From Kitasatospora sp044457565 (GTDB lineage: Bacteria > Actinomycetota > Actinomycetes > Streptomycetales > Streptomycetaceae), in assembly GCF_044457565.1 (NCBI RefSeq), contig NZ_JBITGZ010000013.1:136057-200056 (forward strand): a stretch of DNA of 64,000 nucleotides, in the 5' to 3' direction. Under the pieces are notes generated by a model. It saw only the letters and a list, made by a program, of their open reading frames with translations. It was not told the origin of the DNA and searched no databases. Made by a program: the position numbers and the translations under genes. Of the stretch, positions 1 to 8,100 are shown piece by piece (position 1 is the stretch's first letter; each line of letters begins with the position of its first letter).

Positions 1-1349
1 TACGTGGTGCCGGTGCAGCCGCCGCTGACCGGGTCGCCGTGCTGGACGTCGCAGTACGAGCCGGCCGGCAGCGAGGTCTGGAAGGTCTGGGTGACGGCGC
101 CGGACTCGCGGTTGATCGCGACGAAGCCCTTGCCTCCCCGCCCGAACGCGATCGCGTTGTTCCCGTTGGACCACCAGTTGGTGATCCCGGTGCCGGCCAC
201 CGCGTTGCGGAAGCCGACCATGTTGGCGACCTGCCGCCAGGCGTGCGTGCAGTTCCAGCCGTCGCTGTAGCAGGCGCTCACGGCACCGCCGTTCGGCGGG
301 CCGTCGTCGTGGCCGGAGAAGGCGTACCCGGAGTAGACGTTCGGCGAGCCGTAGGGGTTGGCCAGCATGAAGACGTTGGCCAGCGTGTAGGCGCTGCCGT
401 CCCGGTAGGTGAGGGTGGAGCCGTTGCGCTCGGTGTCCCAGTTGTCGACGAAGGTGCGGGCCTTGTCACCGGGGAGCAGGCCCGAACCCCAGCCGGAGAG
501 GTCGGCCAGCCGCCCGCCGCTGAAGGCGCTCTTGAGCCAGGTGCCGGAGCGGAACTCGTCCACGTCGCCGGTGCCGGTGTACTCGGACGGCTGGATCGGC
601 TCGCCCGCGCCGTAGATGACCTCCTGCACCCAGTACGCGCCGGGGTTGGCCAGCTTGGCCTTGATGGCGGCGAGGTCGGCGGCGGCGATGTGCTTGGCCG
701 CGTCGATCCGGAAGCCGTCGACGCCGAGCGAGGCGAGGTCGTTGAGGTAGCCCGCGATGGTCTGCTGGACGTACCCGCTGCCGGTGTCGAGGTCGGAGAG
801 GTTGACCAGCTCGCAGTTCTGGACGTTGCCGCGGTCGCCGTAGTTGCTGATCGCGGCGCGGCAGGAGTGGAAGTCCTGGTCCTGGTAGTAGCCGGGGTAG
901 TTGTACTTGCTGTACACGGTGCCGCCGGAACCGGTGCCGGAACCGGCCGACATGTGGTTGATCACCGAGTCGGCGATCACCTTGACGCCGGCCGCGTGGC
1001 AGGTGGAGACCATGCTCTGGAAGGACGTCCGGTCGCCGAGGCGCCCGGCTATCTTGTAGCTGACCGGCTGGTAGGAGGTCCACCACTGGGCGCCCTGGAT
1101 GTGCTCCTGGGGCGGGGAGACCTCGACGAAGCCGTAACCCTTCGGGCCGAGGGTGTCGGTGCAGGCCTTGGCGACGGAGTCGAAGCGCCATTCGAAGAGG
1201 GTGGCGGTGACGTCCTTGCTGCTGGGCGGGGTGGCCTGGGCGGCCGGGGCGTTGCCGAGCGAGGCGGTCAGCGAGAGCGCGAGGGCCGCGGAGGCGGTGA
1301 GCGCTCCCGCGACGCGGGCACGCCGACGGGTGGGGGCGGTGGGGACCAC
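1..1349 (-). CDS. secreted alpha-amylase, GH13 (3' end outside window)
   Basis: Extracellular endo-acting alpha-1,4-glucanase for starch. The GTG at 1349 has AGGAGA six bases upstream and opens a Sec signal peptide (Arg-rich start, hydrophobic stretch, Ala-x-Ala near residue 40). The GH13 barrel motifs are visible: DSVINH near residue 120, FRIDAAKH with nucleophile D216, the acid/base E243 in VQEVIYG, and D305 in FVDNWDTERN. About 449 residues are inside the window. The last readable part is the C-terminal beta domain (GDPVSGG, followed by CTGTT), so little of the catalytic protein is missing, but any starch-binding domain would lie outside. The upstream repeats at 1393-1427 suggest control by a maltose-type regulator. 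Confidence 0.95.
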   Translation of the reverse strand, partial: MVPTAPTRRRARVAGALTASAALALSLTASLGNAPAAQATPPSSKDVTATLFEWRFDSVAKACTDTLGPKGYGFVEVSPPQEHIQGAQWWTSYQPVSYKIAGRLGDRTSFQSMVSTCHAAGVKVIADSVINHMSAGSGTGSGGTVYSKYNYPGYYQDQDFHSCRAAISNYGDRGNVQNCELVNLSDLDTGSGYVQQTIAGYLNDLASLGVDGFRIDAAKHIAAADLAAIKAKLANPGAYWVQEVIYGAGEPIQPSEYTGTGDVDEFRSGTWLKSAFSGGRLADLSGWGSGLLPGDKARTFVDNWDTERNGSTLTYRDGSAYTLANVFMLANPYGSPNVYSGYAFSGHDDGPPNGGAVSACYSDGWNCTHAWRQVANMVGFRNAVAGTGITNWWSNGNNAIAFGRGGKGFVAINRESGAVTQTFQTSLPAGSYCDVQHGDPVSGGCTGTT

Positions 1350-1392
1350 GTTGTCTCCTGGGGGCTGGGGTGGGGGCAGCCTGGGACCGAAT

Positions 1393-1427
1393 CTGCAAGG
1401 TTTCTGAAACTTGCAGGAAACTTGCAG
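1393..1427 (-). promoter_or_regulatory. operator-like repeats upstream of the amylase gene
   Basis: GAAACTTGCAG occurs twice in perfect tandem (1406-1416 and 1417-1427). The inverted copy CTGCAAGGTTTC lies at 1393-1404, forming a near-perfect palindrome with the first copy. The 11-bp period puts both copies on one DNA face. The block is 44-78 bases upstream of the GTG. From memory, CTTGCAG-like repeats are bound by the LacI-family regulator MalR/Reg1 of Streptomyces; assigning this site to MalR is inference. Confidence 0.7.
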
Positions 1428-1429
1428 CG

Positions 1430-1651
1430 CCGAACATATGACCGACCCCATAACCCGTCAAGGGCCTTCGGAGCAACGGTTTGATAGCGCCGACACCGGC
1501 CGCATACGACCTTTCAGGGCGCGACTGCGCACGTCAGAGCAGGTCGGGGCCGTCAGGGCGGATCAGCGCACCGGGGCACGCCGGGGCACGCCAGTGCGCC
1601 GGGGGACACCGCGCGCCACGCCTCGGGGGCGGCACACGACGGGACGGAGCG
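1430..1651. other. intergenic between amylase operator and glnK-like gene
   Basis: No gene is supported here. Near 1567-1605 a CCGGGGCACG tandem duplication sits between GCGCAC and GTGCGC arms. This could form the terminator of the upstream PII gene, but the fold is weak and no T-tract follows. Confidence 0.3.
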
Positions 1652-1990
1652 TCAGATCGCGTCCGGCCCGCGTTCGCCCGTCCGTACCCGGACGACGGCC
1701 TCGACCGGCACGGCCCACACCTTGCCGTCGCCGATCTTGCCGGTACGCGCCGTGTGCACGATGGCGTCCATCACCCGCTCGGCGTCCTCGTCCGCGACCA
1801 GGATCTCGATCCTGACCTTGGGCACGAGGTCGATCCGGTACTCGGCACCCCGGTACACCTCGGTGTGCCCGTGCTGGCGCCCGTACCCGGTGGCCTCGGT
1901 GACGGTCAGCCCGTGCACGCCGATGGCCTGAAGTCCGTCCTTGACCTCGTCCAGCTTGAACGGCTTGACGATGGCGGTGATCAGCTTCAT
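1652..1990 (-). CDS. P-II family nitrogen regulatory protein
   Basis: A 112-aa PII signal-transduction protein, the normal family length. PII trimers bind ATP/ADP and 2-oxoglutarate and control ammonium transport and nitrogen assimilation. The ATG at 1990 starts the canonical MKLITAIVKPFKLDEV strand; an upstream in-frame GTG at 2044 would add 18 atypical residues and is rejected. The T-loop carries YGRQHGHTEVYRGAEY with Y51, the residue adenylylated in actinobacterial GlnK. No amtB or glnD sits next to it, unlike the usual amtB-glnK-glnD operon, so this is a solitary copy lying between two secreted hydrolases. GlnK rather than GlnB is likely but not certain. Confidence 0.93.
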   Translation of the reverse strand: MKLITAIVKPFKLDEVKDGLQAIGVHGLTVTEATGYGRQHGHTEVYRGAEYRIDLVPKVRIEILVADEDAERVMDAIVHTARTGKIGDGKVWAVPVEAVVRVRTGERGPDAI

Positions 1991-2182
1991 ACGGCGCAGG
2001 CCTGTCGGACGAGTGCGTGAGCACGTGGGCGTGGGCCCCCGCACCGCAGGCCCGGAACGCCGCGATCGTACGCGCTCGCGGGGCGCACGGCGAGGTCCTG
2101 CGGGCCGAGTCCCGCCGCGCCGTCACACCGCTGCACCCACGCGCCGTCGTGCCGTCGTGCCGTCGTGCCGTCGCGTACGACC

Positions 2183-2216
2183 GCAGGGCCCGGCAGCGGT
2201 TGCTGCCGGGCCCTGC
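2183..2216. terminator. hairpin terminator downstream of the M4 protease
   Basis: A perfect 15-bp stem (GCAGGGCCCGGCAGC, loop GGTT) lies 67 bases past the protease stop codon and upstream of the PII gene on the same strand. No T-run follows, which is normal for GC-rich actinobacterial terminators. Confidence 0.75.
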
Positions 2217-2282
2217 CCCTGTCCTGCTGGTTGCGCCGGGTCCTACCCGTACCGCTGCTACCGCCGGCTGGCCGGCCCGGCG

Positions 2283-4616
2283 TCAGCTGGTGGCGATCGA
2301 GGTGTCGTCGATCACGAAGCTCGTCTGCAGCGAGGAGTCCTCGGTGCCGTTGAACTTCAGGGTGACCGTCTGGCCGGCGTAGGCCGAGAGGTCGAAGGTG
2401 CGCAGCTGGTAGCCGGAGGCGGCGTCCACGTTGGAGTAGGTCTTCAGGCTGGTGCCGTTGACCGTGACGGCGAGCTTGTCGTAGACGGTGCTGCCGCTCT
2501 CCGCGGTGTCGATGTGCAGGTAGAAGCTGAGGCTGGCCTTGCAGCCGGTCGGGATGGTGACGGTCTGGGAGAGGCTGTCGGTGTGGGTGGAGCCGTAGCC
2601 GTCCAGCCAGGCCTTCCAGGAGCCGCCGTGCGAGGCCTGCGAGGAGCCGTTGTCGAGGACGCCGCTGGTGGCCGTCCACGGGGTGGCGGTGCCGCTCTCG
2701 AAGCCGGCGTTGCCGAGCAGCTGCGCCGGGGTGCAGGTGCTGGAGGTGTCGTTGACGGTCCAGGTGAAGCTGGTGCTGCCGCTCTTGGCGGCGGTGTCGG
2801 TGGCCGTGACCGTCACGTTGGACGTGCCGAGCGCGGTCGGGCTACCGGTGATCTTGCCGGTGGAGGCGTTGATCGACAGGCCGGCCGGCAGGCCGGTGGC
2901 CGAGTAGGTCAGCGCGCCGGTGCCGCCGGAGGCCTGGATCTGCAGGTTCACCGCGGTGTTGATCTTGGTGGTCTGGTTGCCGGGGCTGGTCACCGCCGGG
3001 GTGCCCGGGTTGGGGGGCACGGTACCGACGTTGATGCCGGCCCAGGCGGTGGCGACCTGGTTGTACTCGGTGCTGTTCGCGCCGTACAGCGCGGTGGCGG
3101 CGTTGAGGGTGGCGGTGCGGGCACCGGCGTAGTTGGTGGTGGAGGTCATGTACGAGGTCAGCGCCTTGTACCAGACCTGCAGCGCCTTGTCCCGGCCGAT
3201 GCCGGCGACGGTGATGTTGTTGACCGTCGGGCTGTTGTAGCTGACGCCGTTGATCACCTTCGCGCCGCTGCCCTCGGACAGCAGGTAGAAGAAGTGGTTG
3301 GCGGGGCCGGAGGAGTAGTGCACGTCCAGGTTGCCGACGCCGGAGTACCAGGCGTCGGGCGACTTGCCGTCCCGGGAGGGCTTGTCCTGGTAGCGCAGCG
3401 GGGTGCCGTTGCCGTTGAGGTCGATCTCCTCGCCGATGAGGTAGTCCGGCACGTCGGTCGCCAGGTTCGCGTAGAACTCGACGGCGGTGCCGAAGATGTC
3501 CGAGGTGGCCTCGTTGAGGCCGCCGGACTCGCCCGAGTAGTTGAGGTTGGCGGTGGCGGCGGTGACGCCGTGGCTCATCTCGTGGCCGGCCACGTCGATC
3601 TCGGTCAGCGGGTGGGTGTTGCCCGACCCGTCGCCGTACGTCATGCAGAAGCAGCCGTCGTCCCAGAACGCGTTCACGTAGTTGTTGCCGTAGTGGACCC
3701 GGCTGTAGGCGCCGACGCCGTCGTTGCGGATGCCGCTGCGGCCGAAGGTGTTCTTGTAGAAGTCCCAGGTCGCGGCGACGCCGTACTGGGCGTCGACGGC
3801 CGCGGACTCCTTGTTGGCGACGGTGCCGTCACCCCAGGAGTCGGTGCTCTTGGTGAAGAGCGTGCCGCTGCCGGAGGTGCCGTTGTTCAGGTTGGTGGTG
3901 TACATCCCACCGCGGGTGCCGTCCTTGAGCTGGTACGTGGAGCCGCTCAGGGTGGTGGTCAGCGGCACGGTGCCGACGAAGACACCCTTGCCGGTGCCGG
4001 TCATGATGCCCTCGGCCTTGCCGAGCACCTCGCCGGTCCTGGCGTCGGTGATGACGTGCAGGCGGCTCGGGGTGCCGTCGCTCTCGGTGCTGGAGACGAC
4101 CGTCTCCCAGGCGAGCGTCGGGGTGCCCTTGGCGGCCCAGACGACCAGGCGCGGGGCCGTTTCCAGCGCGGCGCCGGACTCGGCGGCGAGCGCGGCCTCC
4201 TGGGCCTTCGGGGCGGCCAGCGCCGGCGTGGTGTTGATGCCGGAGAGCACCGCCTCGCTGGCCTTGGTGACGCCGGTGGTGGCGCCGGTGGCGTCCTGGT
4301 GCACGATCAGGTCGCCGCCCAGCACGGGCAGTCCGCTGTACGTCCGCTCGTAGCGCAGGTGCCGGGAGCCGTCGGCGTCGCGTACGACGTCCTTGGTGAC
4401 CAGCTTCTCCTGGCCGCTCAGGCCCAGGCTCTGGGCGAGCGAGGCGCTCTGCTGGTCGGCGGCGGCGATGAGCTCGGCCCGGGCGGGCACCGCCTGCTGG
4501 CCGGCCGGCACGGGTGAAGGTGCGGCCTGCGCGATGACCGGGATGCCGGTCACGAGCAGCGCCGTGGAGGCGGCGAGAACCACTGCCGCCTTCCGGGCAT
4601 GGGTGTAGCGGGGCAT
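2283..4616 (-). CDS. secreted M4 family (thermolysin-like) metalloprotease
   Basis: A 777-aa zinc endopeptidase made as an exported zymogen. The ATG at 4616 has AAGGAG seven bases upstream. Order: signal peptide (residues 1 to ~32), FTP/PepSY-type propeptide (~60-200), M4 catalytic domain (~210-545), an Ig-like domain rich in T/G/S (~555-640) and a C-terminal beta-rich module (~645-777) beginning with a C-T-P segment, probably substrate or carbohydrate binding. The zinc site is complete: H345-E346-M-S-H349 and E369 in GLNEATSD, the same 20-residue H-to-E spacing as thermolysin. It probably scavenges extracellular protein and is transcribed alone. Confidence 0.96.
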   Translation of the reverse strand: MPRYTHARKAAVVLAASTALLVTGIPVIAQAAPSPVPAGQQAVPARAELIAAADQQSASLAQSLGLSGQEKLVTKDVVRDADGSRHLRYERTYSGLPVLGGDLIVHQDATGATTGVTKASEAVLSGINTTPALAAPKAQEAALAAESGAALETAPRLVVWAAKGTPTLAWETVVSSTESDGTPSRLHVITDARTGEVLGKAEGIMTGTGKGVFVGTVPLTTTLSGSTYQLKDGTRGGMYTTNLNNGTSGSGTLFTKSTDSWGDGTVANKESAAVDAQYGVAATWDFYKNTFGRSGIRNDGVGAYSRVHYGNNYVNAFWDDGCFCMTYGDGSGNTHPLTEIDVAGHEMSHGVTAATANLNYSGESGGLNEATSDIFGTAVEFYANLATDVPDYLIGEEIDLNGNGTPLRYQDKPSRDGKSPDAWYSGVGNLDVHYSSGPANHFFYLLSEGSGAKVINGVSYNSPTVNNITVAGIGRDKALQVWYKALTSYMTSTTNYAGARTATLNAATALYGANSTEYNQVATAWAGINVGTVPPNPGTPAVTSPGNQTTKINTAVNLQIQASGGTGALTYSATGLPAGLSINASTGKITGSPTALGTSNVTVTATDTAAKSGSTSFTWTVNDTSSTCTPAQLLGNAGFESGTATPWTATSGVLDNGSSQASHGGSWKAWLDGYGSTHTDSLSQTVTIPTGCKASLSFYLHIDTAESGSTVYDKLAVTVNGTSLKTYSNVDAASGYQLRTFDLSAYAGQTVTLKFNGTEDSSLQTSFVIDDTSIATS

Positions 4617-5199
4617 GCGGACTCCTTTTCCGACCGGACGCGGGTTCGCGGGCGGTGGACAGAAACCTGACCGCGGGTTGCGGACAGTGGGGGCCCCCGC
4701 CGCCTGTGCGCGGCGCGGGTGCGGTGACCTAGGAGCAGTTCGAATTCAGAAGCGCTGTACCTGACCTGGCACGGCCGCACCGGGGGGTGGGGGACCCTCA
4801 CATCTGCAGCCGGTGGAATCGTGGCAGCAAACGCGTCGTGAATGACAGATGCATGCCATGGATTGGCCGATTACCGCCCCCTCCGGATTGGCCATCGACA
4901 TGTCAGGTGTGTTACGGGCAGGGGGGGTTCTGGATATGGGTTTCATTACTGACCATTGGTTCGACCACGCCGCGCGGGCCTTGACCAGTACCCGACATCC
5001 CCGGACGGGGCCACCCGCTCGGTACAGCGCCGACACCCCCTGACACGTCACCCGGCCACGCGTGCCATGGGTGCGATCCGGCCAGTACGGGCCAGGAAAT
5101 CGGCGGGCCCCGCACGGCGCACTCGGTGCGCGATGCGGGGCCCGGCGGGACCTGACGGAGTACTACGGCCGAACGGTCACGACCGGAGGAAGGGGCCGG
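4617..5199. other. intergenic between protease start and pullulanase end
   Basis: About 580 bases. The side near 4617 must hold the protease promoter; I cannot single out a convincing -35/-10 pair. The middle (4740-5050) has lower GC and no coding signal in either strand. The right side contains the pullulanase terminator. Confidence 0.5.
5105..5143. terminator. hairpin terminator downstream of the pullulanase gene
   Basis: GGGCCCCGCA (5105-5114) pairs with TGCGGGGCCC (5134-5143), with an inner CGCAC/GTGCG stem. It lies 57 bases beyond the pullulanase stop codon on the minus strand. Confidence 0.75.
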
Positions 5200-8100
5200 T
5201 CACTGCTGGACGAACACTGCCACGGTGCGCCCGGGAACGGTGAACGTGCCGGTGGCGGCGTCGAATCCGGACTGCTTGACCGCCTGGTCCGCGCCGCCCG
5301 CCTGGACGGGGTGCAGGCCCTGCCGGGTGCCCCGCAGGCCGGCCACCGTCTGCCCCTGCACGCCCGGCGTGGCGTTGATGACGACCGTGATGCCCTGCTC
5401 CGCGCCCTTCAGCCCGGCGCCGTCCAGGTGCAGCGTGATGACGCCGGGCGTCTCGCCGGCCGTACCGGAGAGCGGGTACGACAGCCGCTGCTGGACGTCG
5501 GCCGCCGTCGGCAGCGAGAACAGCGGCGAGGACTGCTTGATCCGCAGCAGCTGCTGGTAGATCGCACTCGCCGCGGTGATGTCGCCGGCGCCCACCTTCA
5601 GGTTGGGGTTGGCCAGCAGCGACTTGGACAGCGGCCACATCGCCTTGTTGTCGGCCGCCATCGGCACGCCGCGGCCCCAGCCGTTGCCCTGCACGGGGTC
5701 CCAGTGGATCGCGTTGAACCAGTCACCGGAGTCGAAGGAGTTTGCGTCCAGCGACTTCGAGCGCAGCAGGTCGCTGCCGGCCTGGGCGAAGCCGGGCCCC
5801 TGGGTGAGGGCGGTGAGGCCCAGCGCCAGCGCCTGCATCCGGGCGCGGTCGGCGGGCGAGGTGGTGGCCGGCAGCTTGAACGCCAGCGCGTCGAACAGGT
5901 CGGCGTTGTCGTGCGCGTCGACGTACTCCACCGACTCACCGGGCCGCGCCGCGTAGCCGGTCGGCGAGCCGTTGTAGTCGACTCCCGCGCCGGTGACGCT
6001 CTTCCCGCTGCTGTCGGTGAAGGTGTACCCGGCGAGGTTGCCGGTCAGGGCGACCTTGAGCTGGTCCATCTCGTGCAGCAGCCGGGCCTTCTGATCGGCC
6101 GGGGTCCCGTTGTCGGACGAGCCGTTGGGGTCGGTGAACAGGCCCGAGGCGAAGCCCTGCTGGGGCGCGGAGGACAGCTGGAAGTTGCCGCCGCGCACCG
6201 CGTCGCGGACCCGGTCGTCGAAGGTGGCGATGCCGGTGCCGGCCATGTTCAGCTGGGTGGCCTGCTCGAACCGGGCGTTGTCCGCGACGGCGCCGAAGTT
6301 CCAGCCCTCGCCGTAGAGGAAGATGTTGCGGCCGTCGACGCCGTCGGAGTCCGGCGTCATCCGGCGCAGCGCCGCCTGCACGTCCAACATGGTCGACTTG
6401 GGGTCGATGCCCATCAGGTCGAAGCGGAAACCGTCGACCTTGTACTCCCGGGCCCAGGTGGTCACCGAGTCCACCACCAGCCGGTTCATCATGGCGTGCT
6501 CGGGCGCGGTGTCCGCGCAGCAACTGTCCGTGGTGACCTTGCCGTTGGCGTCCAGCCGCTGATAGTAGCCGGGGACGATCCGGTCCAGCACCGAGTGCTC
6601 GTCCTGCCCGGCGGCGGCGGTGTGGTTGTAGACCACGTCCAGCACCACCCGCAGGCCGGCCTCGTGCATCGCCTGCACCATCTGCCGGAACTGCACCGTG
6701 CGGGCGGTACCCGTGGGATCGGTGGCGTACGAGCCCTCCGGCACGTTGTAGTGCAGCGGGTCGTAGCCCCAGTTGTAGGCGTCCGCGCCCTGCACCGCGG
6801 CCACGCACTCCTGCTGCTTCTCGCTGTCCGCCGCGAGCGCGGCCAGGTCGCAGGCGGGCAGCTGCTGCTCGGCGCGGTTCTCCCGGATGGTCGCGATGTC
6901 GAAGGTGGGCAGCAGGTGGATGGTGGTGACGCCGGCCTTGGCCAGGTCACGCAGGTGCTGCATCCCGGCCGACTGGGACCGGGCGAAGGCCAGGTAGGTA
7001 CCGCGCTCCTCGGCCGGGACGGTGGTGTCGGCGACCGAGAAGTCCCGGACGTGCAGCTCCTGGATCTGCTGCTTGCCGGGCGGGATCGCCGCGGGCAGCG
7101 GGTGGTTCTCCCAGCCCGCGGGCTTGAGCTCCTTGGCCGCGAGGTCGGCGACCAGGCTGCGCCGGGAGTCGGCGGAGAGCGCCACCGAGTACGGGTCGGT
7201 CACCAGGTTGGTCACCACCTGCTGGACGGACGGCGCCCAGACCTTGACCTGGTACAGGTAGTACTTGCCGTTCAACTCGGCGGCGTCCGCGGTGAGTTCC
7301 CAGACGCCGGTCTCATCGTCGAGCTTCAGCGGCACCGTCCTGGGCGTGCCGCCGGTGGGGCCGTCGAAGAGCTGGACGGAGACCTCGGCGGCGGTCGGCG
7401 CCCAGAGCGAGAGCGCGACCTTGCCCTGGTAGTACTGCGGGCCGAAGTCGGCCGGGCCGGCCTTCGCCGCGTACAGGTCGTCCAGGACGCCGGGGATCTG
7501 CACCCCGGTGGCGGCCAGCACGGCGCCGCTGGGCAGGCGCTCGGTGAGGATCAGCTGGCCGCGCAGCGCCTGCGGGATCCGGGCGGTGTCCCGCTGGTCC
7601 ACGCTGAAGGCGCGGTATCCGGCCAGGTGCGGGTACTTGGCCTTCTGCACCGCGGTGAGGCCGCCCTTGACGGGCTCCAGTCGCAGCAGGCGGCCGGGCT
7701 TGCTGAGCACGCCCTTGTCGGCCTTGATGCCGCCCTCGGGGTCGTAGACCAACTGGGCGCTGGTGCCGCCGGCCAGGGCGTCGTCGCCGGCGCCGAAGCC
7801 GGCCGGGACGACCACCGTCCTGGCGTCGATCCACTGGGCCTTGGCCGAGCCGAGGTCGAGCTGGGCGGAGGCGGCGGAGCTCTGCGGCAGCAGGTAGCCC
7901 TCCTGGCCGCCGAGCACCCAGACCTCACGACCGCTCACCGCGAGGTCCAGCGACTGGTCGCCGGGCAGGTCCTTGTCGTTGCCGCGGTGCAGGATGTAGC
8001 TGAGGCTGCGCGCACCCGGCGCCAGCGGCACCTCGAAGACCAGGCCGAAGGCGTCCCGGCGGGCGGGCTGCAGCGGGCTGCCCCAGTCGGTGGGCGTGGC

